This document shows, piece by piece, positions 52,912 to 61,711 of a stretch of 64,000 nt of DNA; position 1 is the stretch's first letter; every line of letters starts with the position of its first letter. Location of the stretch: positions 1 to 64,000 of the forward strand of contig JAJCYO010000008.1 of NCBI GenBank assembly GCA_029262875.1, given 5' to 3'. Below the pieces are notes generated by a model that saw only the letters and a list, made by a program, of their open reading frames with translations, did not search any database and was not told the DNA's origin. Source of the stretch: Flavobacteriales bacterium (GTDB lineage: Bacteria > Bacteroidota > Bacteroidia > Flavobacteriales_E > Vicingaceae). The position numbers were made by a program, and so were the translations under genes.

Positions 52912-55731
52912 CTACCTGCTCAAATACAAGTTACGTTCTGAATAAATATCTCTAAAGAATTTATCTTTTAAGTCATCAATAAAGTAAATAGCTTCTCCTG
53001 TTGATTTCATCTCAGGACCCAATTCTTTATCTACGTTTGGAAATTTGTTGAACGAAAACACTGGAATCTTTATAGCATAACCTTCTTTTTTCGGTTGAAA
53101 GTTAAAATCTTTTATCTTTTTATCACCCAACATTACCTTTGTTGCATATTTCACATAAGGTTCTTCGTATGCCTTGGCAATAAATGGGACTGTTCTAGAA
53201 GCTCTTGGGTTAGCCTCAATCACATAAACCACATCATCTTTTATAGCAAATTGCATATTAATTAAACCAACTGTCTTCAATTCAACTGCCACTTTTTTAG
53301 TAATTTCTTCTATTTGAGAGATAATCATATCACCCAAATTATATGGTGGTAGTACTGCATAAGAATCACCCGAATGAATTCCTGCAGGTTCAATGTGTTG
53401 CATGATTCCGATGATGTAAACATCTTCCCCATCACATATAGCATCAGCTTCTGCCTCTATTGCTCCTCCTAAAAAGTGGTCTAATAAAATCTGGTTGTTC
53501 GGCATAGAGCGAAGAATATCTACAACGTGGTGTTCCAACTCTTCTTCATTAATTACTATCTTCATCTTTTGCCCACCTAAGACATATGATGGTCTAACTA
53601 ACAATGGAAAACCTAAATTCTTAGATAATTCCAAAGCTTGTTCAGCACTTTCTACCACCCCATATTTCGGAAAAGGGATTTCTAATTTCTCTAAGGCAGC
53701 AGAAAAACGACCTCTATCCTCAGCAATATCTAATGCCTCAAAAGAAGTTCCCATTACCTTAATTCCATACTTCTCTAATTTCTCTGCCAATTTCAATGCC
53801 GTTTGCCCTCCTAACTGGACAATAACACCTTCTGGTTTTTCATGTTTAATAATATCATATATATGCTCCCAAAAAACCGGTTCAAAATACAGTTTATCAG
53901 CAGTATCTGAGTCTGTAGAAACCGTTTCGGGATTACAATTAATCATTATCGTTTCGTAACCTGCTTCTTTTGCAGCCATAATTCCGTGCACACAACTGTA
54001 ATCAAACTCAATTCCTTGTCCTATCCTATTTGGTCCAGAACCCAATACTACAATTGACTTTTTATCAGATACAACAGACTCGTTTTCATCCTCAAAAGTT
54101 GAATAATAGTAAGGTGTTTCTGCAGGGAATTCAGCAGCACAAGTATCAACCAGCTTATAGACACGGTTAATGTTCATTTCAGTTCTTTTTGCATAGACTT
54201 CACTTTCTAAACATTTCAGTAAATGAGCAACTTGTCTATCTGCCAACCCTTTTTGCTTCGCCTCTTTCATTAACTCTTTCGGAAGCGTATCAATTGTAAA
54301 CTGTTCTATTTTTCGCTCTAACTTCACAGAGTTTTCTATCTGGCGCAAGAACCAATGATCAATTTTTGTTTTTTCAAAAATCGTGTTAAAAGGAATCCCC
54401 AACTTAATGGCATCATATACATGGAATAGTCTGTCCCAACTTGGATTCTCTAAACTGTGTAAAATTTCATTTTGATTGGTTAATTCTTTACCATCAGCGC
54501 CCAATCCGTTTCTATTTATCTCTAAACTCTGACAAGCTTTTTGAAGCGCTTCTTGAAAGCACCTTCCGATACCCATAGTCTCTCCAACTGACTTCATAGA
54601 GAAACCTAACCTTCTTTCTGATCCTTTAAATTTATCAAAATTAAAGCGAGGAACTTTTACAATAACATAATCCAATGTTGGTTCAAACAACGCTGAAGTT
54701 GTCCCTGTAATAGGGTTTTTTAATTCATCTAAGGTATAACCAATAGCTAATTTTGAAGATATCTTAGCAATCGGATATCCTGTGGCTTTAGATGCTAATG
54801 CCGATGATCGAGAAACCCTTGGATTAATTTCAATTGCTATAATTTCTTCTTTATCATCATTACTTACTGAGAATTGAACATTACAACCCCCAGCAAAATT
54901 TCCGATTGAACGAATCATCTTTATAGATAAATCCCTCATTTTTTGAAAGGTAGTGTCTGACAGAGTCATTGCCGGAGCAACGGTTATAGAATCTCCTGTA
55001 TGAATTCCCATTGGATCAAAATTCTCTATCGAACATATAATCACAACATTATCATTGCTATCTCGTAATAATTCCAGCTCGTATTCTTTCCAACCAATCA
55101 CTGCTTTATCAATCATCACCTCATGAATAGGCGAAGCTTTTAATCCGACATGTAAAGCATCTTCATATTTTTCTGGATCATAGATTACAGCTCCACCTGT
55201 TCCTCCCAAAGTAAATGATGGACGAATAACCAATGGAAAACCTATTTTTTGAGCTACCTCTTTTCCTTCTAAATATGATTTCGCTGTCTCTGATGGAGCC
55301 ATTCCTACTCCTATTTCCTCCATTTTTTGACGAAACAATTCTCTATCTTCAGTAATTTCTATGGCTTTGGTATCCACACCTATCATCTTCACGTCATGAT
55401 CTTTCCAAATCCCCATATCTTCACACTCAATCGACAAGTTTAATGCTGTTTGTCCACCCATAGAAGGAAGCACTGCGTCAATGTCTGGATGTTCTTCTAA
55501 AATTTGAATAATTGAAGCACTTTCCAGTGGCAATAAATAAACATTATCTGCTGTTACTTTATCCGTCATTATTGTTGCCGGATTTGAGTTGATTAAAGAA
55601 ACTATAATTCCTTCTTCTCTCAATGAACGAGATGCTTGAGAACCTGAGTAATCAAATTCACAGGCCTGTCCAATAATAATTGGACCACTACCTATAATCA
55701 GTACATGTTTAATGCTATTATCTCTTGGCAT
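52912..55731 (-). CDS. carB: Carbamoyl-phosphate synthase large subunit
   Basis: Makes carbamoyl phosphate from bicarbonate, ATP and glutamine-derived ammonia for arginine and pyrimidines. The two ATP-grasp halves are visible as repeated blocks: VLIIGSGPIIIGQACEFDYS and, in the second half, VVLGSGPNRIGQGIEFDYS; PLVIRPSFTLGGTGG and PLLVRPSYVLGGQKM; and AIEINPRVSRSSALASKATG with VIEANPRASRTVPF. It has 939 residues, about 130 fewer than E. coli CarB, ending soon after the second ATP-grasp, so the C-terminal allosteric (MGS-like) domain is absent. This short form is usual in Flavobacteriia. No carA is adjacent. Confidence 0.96.
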   Translation of the reverse strand: MPRDNSIKHVLIIGSGPIIIGQACEFDYSGSQASRSLREEGIIVSLINSNPATIMTDKVTADNVYLLPLESASIIQILEEHPDIDAVLPSMGGQTALNLSIECEDMGIWKDHDVKMIGVDTKAIEITEDRELFRQKMEEIGVGMAPSETAKSYLEGKEVAQKIGFPLVIRPSFTLGGTGGAVIYDPEKYEDALHVGLKASPIHEVMIDKAVIGWKEYELELLRDSNDNVVIICSIENFDPMGIHTGDSITVAPAMTLSDTTFQKMRDLSIKMIRSIGNFAGGCNVQFSVSNDDKEEIIAIEINPRVSRSSALASKATGYPIAKISSKLAIGYTLDELKNPITGTTSALFEPTLDYVIVKVPRFNFDKFKGSERRLGFSMKSVGETMGIGRCFQEALQKACQSLEINRNGLGADGKELTNQNEILHSLENPSWDRLFHVYDAIKLGIPFNTIFEKTKIDHWFLRQIENSVKLERKIEQFTIDTLPKELMKEAKQKGLADRQVAHLLKCLESEVYAKRTEMNINRVYKLVDTCAAEFPAETPYYYSTFEDENESVVSDKKSIVVLGSGPNRIGQGIEFDYSCVHGIMAAKEAGYETIMINCNPETVSTDSDTADKLYFEPVFWEHIYDIIKHEKPEGVIVQLGGQTALKLAEKLEKYGIKVMGTSFEALDIAEDRGRFSAALEKLEIPFPKYGVVESAEQALELSKNLGFPLLVRPSYVLGGQKMKIVINEEELEHHVVDILRSMPNNQILLDHFLGGAIEAEADAICDGEDVYIIGIMQHIEPAGIHSGDSYAVLPPYNLGDMIISQIEEITKKVAVELKTVGLINMQFAIKDDVVYVIEANPRASRTVPFIAKAYEEPYVKYATKVMLGDKKIKDFNFQPKKEGYAIKIPVFSFNKFPNVDKELGPEMKSTGEAIYFIDDLKDKFFRDIYSERNLYLSR

Positions 55732-55766
55732 AAATGATGGTGTTTTTACGTCTTAAAAAATCTTTA

Positions 55767-55798
55767 CGAAAGTACTTCAAATCCACTAAAATTCTCAA
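55767..55798 (-). promoter_or_regulatory. Candidate promoter of carB
   Basis: On the minus strand, TTG (55798-55796), 21 bases and TACTTTCG (55774-55767) give a seven-of-eight match to the -7 box at acceptable spacing. It lies between the rpmH terminator and the carB ATG at 55731. Confidence 0.4.
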
Positions 55799-55830
55799 GT
55801 AACTTTTCAACATTCAAAAAAAATTTGTTC

Positions 55831-55859
55831 AAAAAAAAAGGATGCTAATGCATCCTTTT
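55831..55859 (-). terminator. Intrinsic terminator of rpmH
   Basis: A stem ggatgc (55840-55845) and gcatcc (55850-55855) with a 4-base loop, extended by an A run and T run. In the minus direction it is followed by nine T. It separates rpmH from carB. Confidence 0.85.
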
Positions 55860-55880
55860 CATATATAAATAATTTAATCA

Positions 55881-56039
55881 CTATTTTTTGTGTCTTGGCT
55901 CGTCAGAAACAGTTAATTTTTTTCTGCCTTTAGCTCTTCTTTTATTCAACACTTTTCTTCCATTAGCAGTTTCCATTCTACTTCTAAAACCGTGCTTGTT
56001 TCTTCTTTTTCTCTTTGATGGTTGAAATGTACGTTTCAT
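55881..56039 (-). CDS. rpmH: 50S ribosomal protein L34
   Basis: A 52-residue, extremely basic ribosomal protein. The translation opens [20 protein letters not shown], the nearly universal L34 sequence, followed by [20 protein letters not shown]. The C-terminus ([12 protein letters not shown]) is a few residues longer than the 44-46 of many bacteria, as in relatives. It has a consensus promoter upstream and a terminator downstream, so it is transcribed alone here; rnpA and dnaA are not neighbours. Confidence 0.97.
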   Translation of the reverse strand: MKRTFQPSKRKRRNKHGFRSRMETANGRKVLNKRRAKGRKKLTVSDEPRHKK

Positions 56040-56072
56040 CTTATTCTAATTTTATCCTTTAAATTCGGTCTG

Positions 56073-56103
56073 CAAAAATAGACTTTTTTCACTTACAGAC
56101 AAA
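56073..56103 (-). promoter_or_regulatory. Promoter of rpmH
   Basis: Read on the minus strand: TTTG (56103-56100), exactly 19 bases, TATTTTTG (56080-56073), a perfect match to the Bacteroidota housekeeping consensus. The ATG is at 56039. Confidence 0.78.
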
Positions 56104-56225
56104 CATTATCGAAAAAAAATAATTTTATTTAAAACGATCCAAATCTCAATGTTTTAAAGAATTGAACGTTAAAAAGTCGAAGTTCGCAATTTAAAAAGTA
56201 TAATCACTATTGATACCTTAGCAAA

Positions 56226-57026
56226 ATGAATTTATCTGGCAAAGTTATTTGGATTACTGGTGCTTCTTCCGGGATTGGGGAAGCCATCACATATGCTTTA
56301 GCAAAAGAAGGATGTAAATTGATTCTTTCTTCAAGAAGGATTGAAGAATTGAATCGAGTAAGGGGCAATCTTAAGTTAGCAGATAAAGACGTTTTAATTC
56401 TTCCGATAGACTTAGAACAGCATCAACATACTGATGAATGGGTAAAAAGAGTAATGGACAACTTTAACCGCATTGATATCTTAATTAATAATGGAGGAAT
56501 TAGTCAAAAAAGTTATGCTTTAGCAACAGATCCCGTTGTAGAAAGAAAAATAATGGATGTTAATTATTTTGGCAATGTTGCTTTATCTAAAGCCGTTGCA
56601 CGAATAATGCAACAGCAAAAAAATGGGAAAATTGCTGTTATTTCAAGTATTATTGGACGATTTGGATTACCTGATTTATCTACCTATTCAGCGTCTAAGC
56701 ATGCGCTTTATGGATTTTATGATTCGTTTAGGTTAGAAGTGAAAGATGATAACATTAAAATTTTGATTGTATCCCCTGGGTTTATTAACACTAATGTTGC
56801 TATTAATGCAGTTAAAGGCGATGGCAACTTGGTTAATGAAAATAGTCCTGCGATGGAAAAGGGAATGAAAACTAATGTCTTCGCCAAAAAATTTGTTAGC
56901 ACTTTAAAATCAAATAAAAACCATAAGTACATTGGTAAAAAAGAGATATATGCAGTTCCTTTTAAAATGATTTTTCCAAATACCTTTTACAATTTAATGC
57001 TTAAAATGAGTAAGAAAAATAAGTGA
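56226..57026 (+). CDS. Short-chain dehydrogenase/reductase
   Basis: A 266-residue classical SDR. The dinucleotide-binding motif is TGASSGIGEA (11-20), NNGG is at 88-91, and the catalytic set is S140/S141, Y154 and K158 (YSASKHALYGF). The arginines in SSRRIEEL after strand 2 favour NADP(H). The C-terminal extension (about 215-266) is basic, with a weak hydrophobic stretch (FKMIFPNTFYNLML), like the DHRS7-like/short-chain group that may touch the membrane. Substrate unknown. Its TGA overlaps the ATG of the next gene by one base. Confidence 0.9.
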   Translation: MNLSGKVIWITGASSGIGEAITYALAKEGCKLILSSRRIEELNRVRGNLKLADKDVLILPIDLEQHQHTDEWVKRVMDNFNRIDILINNGGISQKSYALATDPVVERKIMDVNYFGNVALSKAVARIMQQQKNGKIAVISSIIGRFGLPDLSTYSASKHALYGFYDSFRLEVKDDNIKILIVSPGFINTNVAINAVKGDGNLVNENSPAMEKGMKTNVFAKKFVSTLKSNKNHKYIGKKEIYAVPFKMIFPNTFYNLMLKMSKKNK

Positions 57027-57709
57027 TGACTGGTAAGAATCTCAGAAGTTACGTTGTTATTGTTATCATTGGTACCTTCTTCTCGTGTAAAACCAACAAA
57101 ATGGTCATAGATGATAAAATTGAATTACCTGAGGTAATTAAAATAACTCAGGTAGAACCTTCTAATGAAACCATTGCTAATTTTTTATCAGAATACTTAA
57201 AATTGAAATATAAAAACAGGTCATTTAAAAAATACATGTATGTATCAGTTAAGCACCAGCGATTGTACTTAATAAAAAATGATTCCACCATTAGAAAGTA
57301 TTCTATATCTACAGCAAAAAATGGTATTGGAAGTAAACGAGACAGTTATAAGACTCCACCAGGCCTACATACTGTAAAAAGAAAAATTGGTAGTGATGTT
57401 CCATATGGAGGAATAATGGTTTCAAGAGTATATGAAGGAAAGATTGCCACAATTTTAACCGAAAAAGAAAATGCTAAAAAAGACTATGTAACTTCTCGAA
57501 TTATGTGGTTGCAAGGAGAAGAACCTGGGATTAATAGAGGAAGGAACATTGATTCATACAACAGATACATATACATACATGGCACTCCAGAAGAAGGCTA
57601 TATAGGCCAACCAGCGTCTCATGGATGCATTAGAATGAAAAATACGGACGTGATTGAATTATATGATTTTGTTGATGAAGGAACACCAATTCTCATCTTA
57701 AAATATTAA
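57026..57709 (+). CDS. L,D-transpeptidase (YkuD) lipoprotein
   Basis: A 227-residue envelope protein. The start at ATG 57026 shares one base with the SDR stop (the frame opens one codon earlier with GTG). Signal peptide with lipobox FFSC (Cys21). The YkuD domain (about 70-227) ends in HGTPEEGYIGQPASHGCIRM, with H185, H199 and the catalytic C201. Such enzymes form 3-3 peptidoglycan crosslinks or attach proteins to the wall. The unusual feature is a lipid anchor. It is convergent with the AlgJ-like gene, 4 bases away. Confidence 0.9.
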   Translation: MTGKNLRSYVVIVIIGTFFSCKTNKMVIDDKIELPEVIKITQVEPSNETIANFLSEYLKLKYKNRSFKKYMYVSVKHQRLYLIKNDSTIRKYSISTAKNGIGSKRDSYKTPPGLHTVKRKIGSDVPYGGIMVSRVYEGKIATILTEKENAKKDYVTSRIMWLQGEEPGINRGRNIDSYNRYIYIHGTPEEGYIGQPASHGCIRMKNTDVIELYDFVDEGTPILILKY

Positions 57710-57713
57710 ATAA

Positions 57714-58826
57714 TCATAACAGCCTCTCCCCTAATTCTTGAATAACCAAATCAGGTTTTTCTTTTAATATCAACTCTTGATTGTAGTCGAGGTTTGAGTA
57801 AAAAACGGACACTCCAAAACTCTCTTTTAAATATTTCACCAATCCCGCTGAAAAAGAATCTCCAAAGACAAGAACTTTTAAGTTATTGGCAGATGATTGA
57901 TACCTATTTTCATAGTAAATGTGCTCATCAGAATCAGTATTATTAGACATCCGTTTTGAGGTTGGATTTTTTAACACCAAAAGCCTATTGGTTTCTCTTA
58001 CTTTAATGTTTAGCATTTTGGTTAAATCCTTTTGATAAGAGATCTCGATATCTTGATCAAAATCATTAAAATCAAATGGATCAATTTCTGGATATTGATT
58101 CTGTATTTCGCTCATTAGTCTTTTGTACCCCAAAAAGGCACCCAAATCATTCCAATGGGTATCTGTCTTATAGAATAATCTTTTATCTCTGTGCTCACTA
58201 TAATAATCAGCTAAATCAATTAATTTAAAATCTGTAGTTAAAAAAGCCTCTTTTAACTGTTCAAGCTTAGTTTCATTTTTTGATTTTTTAATGGGCAGGT
58301 ATTCCCCATAGATTGTATGTTTTCCAGGTGCTATAGACATAAAATACTTTATTCCGCTAGCTTTAAACCACTCATTCTTTGTTAAAAAGGACTTCTTTCT
58401 TTCTTCCAATTCGCTCGCTGAAAACGTTGACAACCCTATGGCTTCCATAACGGCATTAGAATAATGATCTCCTATAAACATCCATCCATCTTCACCGTTT
58501 ATTACTTTTTCGGGAATTGGATTTAGGTCAAACACTTTTGATCGTAAGGAAATAAATGGTTTCATTAATATTGGCCTCGCTACATTACTAAACTTATAAT
58601 GATTTTCAATCGTGTTCCTATAATTTGACAAGTCAGCATTGAGGTTTACCAAAAACCCAATGGATGAATTTGCTTTTAATGCTTGCCCTGCCTCTAACGA
58701 AAAAGGAGGGAACCTTCTTTCTTCATTTTTTCGTTGTTCATTGTTAAGTCCTATATCAAATAAGTCTAACAATCCAGGAAGGATAATAACAATTAAAAAT
58801 ACATATGTTACGTAGTGTTTTTTCAT
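57714..58826 (-). CDS. AlgJ/AlgX-like SGNH O-acyltransferase accessory protein
   Basis: A 370-residue protein with one N-terminal membrane anchor (about residues 5-22). The rest resembles the SGNH-like fold of AlgJ/AlgX/DHHW proteins: FYKTDTHWNDLGAFLGY supplies the Asp and His, and LKVLVFGDSFSAGLVKYL the Ser. In alginate and related systems this kind of protein finishes O-acetylation of a surface polymer. It is encoded 2 bases downstream of an MBOAT gene, the standard AlgI partner. The polymer acylated here is unknown. Confidence 0.82.
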   Translation of the reverse strand: MKKHYVTYVFLIVIILPGLLDLFDIGLNNEQRKNEERRFPPFSLEAGQALKANSSIGFLVNLNADLSNYRNTIENHYKFSNVARPILMKPFISLRSKVFDLNPIPEKVINGEDGWMFIGDHYSNAVMEAIGLSTFSASELEERKKSFLTKNEWFKASGIKYFMSIAPGKHTIYGEYLPIKKSKNETKLEQLKEAFLTTDFKLIDLADYYSEHRDKRLFYKTDTHWNDLGAFLGYKRLMSEIQNQYPEIDPFDFNDFDQDIEISYQKDLTKMLNIKVRETNRLLVLKNPTSKRMSNNTDSDEHIYYENRYQSSANNLKVLVFGDSFSAGLVKYLKESFGVSVFYSNLDYNQELILKEKPDLVIQELGERLL

Positions 58827-58828
58827 AA

Positions 58829-60229
58829 TTAAAACCTAAAGTAAAGAAATGGAATGTTCTTATCAGCATTCAAATAAATGATAGACAAAAACAAAAGTGA
58901 TACAACAATAATATTATGAGCCCATGAAAACTTACTATTTACAAATCTTTTGTAGATAGGGAAGCAAAAAACAATTGCTACTACAGCAAACAGTAGTGTA
59001 TGGGAATTGAAGTGGAAATAATTTAAATAACTGTTCATGGTTTCATTACCTCCTGAGTACACAAACATTTTTTTAATGTATAATAATGAGTCTGTTAGGT
59101 TTTCTGACCTGAAGAAAACGAAGCTCACCATTACGACAAGCAACGCATAGAAATGCCGAATAGGCCTCCATAGTGTTTTTAATATTTTAGCTAACCCCAT
59201 TTTCTCTAATAACATAAAGAATCCATGAAATAAACCAAAAACAATAAAATTCCAACTAGCACCATGCCATAACCCAGTAATAAAAAACACTATTAGCAAG
59301 TTTCGATATGTTATCAAGTTGCTTTTTCTATTCCCTCCTAATGATATATATACATAGTCTCTAAACCACGTGGAGAGTGAAATATGCCACCGTCTCCAAA
59401 ATTCTTGAATGGTCTTAGATAGGTAAGGGTAATTGAAATTTTCCAAAAAGTCAAAGCCAAACATCTTTCCTAACCCTATAGCCATATCTGAATATCCAGA
59501 AAAGTCAAAATAATACTGAATGGTAACTGAAGCTATCCCTACCCAAGCGTAAGGTGTAGACAAATCACCAATATCTTGTGTGAAAACACTGTCAGCAATC
59601 GAAGCAAAAGTGTCTGATATTAGCACTTTTTTAGCCAATCCAATGATGAATCGTTGAACGCCTGCATTAAATTTTTCAATCGAATGGTCTCTTGATTTTA
59701 ATTGAAGACTAATGTCTGCATACCTGATAATAGGGCCCGCAACCAATTGTGGAAACATACTAACATAAGCAGCAAAATCGATAAAATTCCGATTAGCTTT
59801 TACATTTCCTCGATAGACATCAATGGTATAGGACATTGTTTGGAAGGTGTAAAAGCTGATCCCTATCGGTAATACTATTCTTGGGATATTAAGTGCAGTA
59901 TTCGAATCAAAGCCTAAATACTCTAATAATGCAAACAGATTATCAAAGGTAAAATTGAGGTACTTGAATGAGAATAAGATAAAAAGGTTAAATAAAATTG
60001 AAACGGTTAGCCCTAATTTTCTTCTTCCACTCTCAATAATAAGCCCACAACTATAATCAAGTATGGATGAAGCAATAAGCAAAACTACAAGTAGATTCTC
60101 ACTCCATGCATAAAAGAATAAGCTGATAATAAGTAGTATGAAATTCTTAAACTTTTTAGGGGCGCAAAAGTAAAGCAGCAAAGCAATGGGTAAAAAGAGA
60201 AAAAGAAATATAAAACTGCTAAAGACCAT
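58829..60229 (-). CDS. MBOAT family O-acyltransferase (AlgI/DltB-like)
   Basis: A 466-residue polytopic inner-membrane acyltransferase. MBOAT features: PIGISFYTFQTMSYTIDVYRG (central part FYTFQTMSYTIDVY), PQLVAGPIIRY, EFWRRWHISLSTWFRDYVY (WRRWHISLS) and the catalytic histidine in ITGLWHGASWNF. It passes acyl groups across the membrane to an extracytoplasmic partner, here most likely the AlgJ-like protein 2 bases downstream. Alginate-type O-acetylation genes are otherwise absent. Confidence 0.92.
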   Translation of the reverse strand: MVFSSFIFLFLFLPIALLLYFCAPKKFKNFILLIISLFFYAWSENLLVVLLIASSILDYSCGLIIESGRRKLGLTVSILFNLFILFSFKYLNFTFDNLFALLEYLGFDSNTALNIPRIVLPIGISFYTFQTMSYTIDVYRGNVKANRNFIDFAAYVSMFPQLVAGPIIRYADISLQLKSRDHSIEKFNAGVQRFIIGLAKKVLISDTFASIADSVFTQDIGDLSTPYAWVGIASVTIQYYFDFSGYSDMAIGLGKMFGFDFLENFNYPYLSKTIQEFWRRWHISLSTWFRDYVYISLGGNRKSNLITYRNLLIVFFITGLWHGASWNFIVFGLFHGFFMLLEKMGLAKILKTLWRPIRHFYALLVVMVSFVFFRSENLTDSLLYIKKMFVYSGGNETMNSYLNYFHFNSHTLLFAVVAIVFCFPIYKRFVNSKFSWAHNIIVVSLLFLSIIYLNADKNIPFLYFRF

Positions 60230-60388
60230 AAATGATTACTTCAATTTTGACAATCTGTATTAAACATAAAAGATAAAGGTAAATAATAATTTAATTGCAC
60301 TTTTTTCTGCTTTTATGGAAATCATGATTGGTTTTTAACAATGCTCTTTCACTTATTTATCTTAACTTTATTGCCTTAGATTTTGAGA

Positions 60389-61711
60389 ATGGATTTAATG
60401 GGTATTTTACTTTTAATTATTGGAATTGCAGTCGGTTTTGCATTGGGTTGGTTGCTTAAAAAAGGCAATTCTAATATTGGAACAAGTAATGATTCAGGAG
60501 AGCTCATTAAATTAAATGAACGGTTAAAGAATGCTATAACAATCCATACCGAACAAAAGGAAAGCATTGAAAATCTATCTAAAGAAAAAGAACTATTGAT
60601 TTCCGAAAATTCTCAATTGAAAGAAGCCAACCAAAATTTGGAAGAAAAATTAAAAGAACACAAGGAAGAAGTTGAGCAATTACAGAAAAAATTTACGTTA
60701 GAATTTGAAAATATTGCCAATAAATTGCTCAAACAAAATTCATCAGAGTTTGCAGAGGCCAATCAAAAAAGATTGAACGATATTTTAAGCCCTCTAAAAG
60801 AAAATATTAAAACCTTTGAAAAGAAAGTTGATGACAACTATGAAAAAGAACTTAAAGAGCGTACTTCTTTAATCGAACAAATAAAATCTTTAGAAAAACT
60901 AAATACTCAAATGAGTGAAGATGCTCATAACCTTACCAAAGCATTAAAAGGAGACAATAAAGCACAAGGAAATTGGGGAGAGCTTATTTTAGAAAAAATA
61001 TTAGAAAGTTCTGGCTTAATAGAAGGTGAAGAATTTGAGACTCAGCATAGCACCACAAATGACGAAGGGTCAAGAATTCAGCCGGACATACTTATTAAAT
61101 TGCCAGACAACAAGCACATCGTTATTGATTCTAAAGTCTCATTAATTGCTTATCAAGAATACATTAACGCAGAAGATAGTGATAATCAAAAAAGTCATTT
61201 AAAAGATCATTTAACTTCTGTTAAAGCACATATTAAAGGATTAAGTGAGAAACATTATGTTACAGGAAAAGGAATAGATTCTCCAGACTTTGTCTTATTG
61301 TTTATGCCTATTGAATCTTCTTTTGGCTTAGCGATAAAGGCTGACAATGAATTGTATCAATATGCCTGGAATAAAAAAGTGGTGATTGTCACTCCTTCTA
61401 CCCTTTTAGCAACACTAAAAACGATAGCTTCTGTATGGAAACAAGATAAACAAACCAAGAATGCATGAGAGATTGCTGAACAAAGTGGCAGATTATATGA
61501 TAAATTTGTAGGCTTTATAGAAGATTTAGAAAAAATAGAACGTGGGCTAAACAGTTCTAAGGATGCTTATAATAATGCTGTAAACAAATTAAAAACTGGT
61601 TCAGGAAATTTAATCACACGTGTAGAAAAAATTAGAACTTTGGGAGCAAAAACGAAAAAAGAACTTCCGAGTGAATTTTTACCAAATGATACTAAACAAA
61701 TTGAAGAATAA
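60389..61711 (+). pseudogene. rmuC: DNA recombination protein RmuC, interrupted by an in-frame TGA
   Basis: RmuC-family protein: N-terminal membrane helix (about residues 4-22), long coiled coil (about 30-180), then the nuclease-like core (GNWGELILEKILESSGL, PDILIKLPDNKHIVIDSKVS, VLLFMPIESSFGLA, VVIVTPSTLLATLKT). At 61466-61468 a TGA interrupts the chain after the family's TKNA. The same frame then continues for 80 codons with clear RmuC sequence (EIAEQSGRLYDKFVGFIED; GSGNLITRVEKIRTLGAKTK) to TAA at 61709. Relatives normally have Leu at that point (NALEIA), so one base change (TTA to TGA) explains it. It may be a real nonsense mutation or a base-call error. I begin at ATG 60389; a TTG lies at 60383. 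Confidence 0.88.

Noticed and set aside
61466-61468. TGA in rmuC read as selenocysteine or tryptophan
   Set aside because: No Sec insertion structure is apparent, relatives have Leu there, and other genes in the window use TGA as a normal stop.
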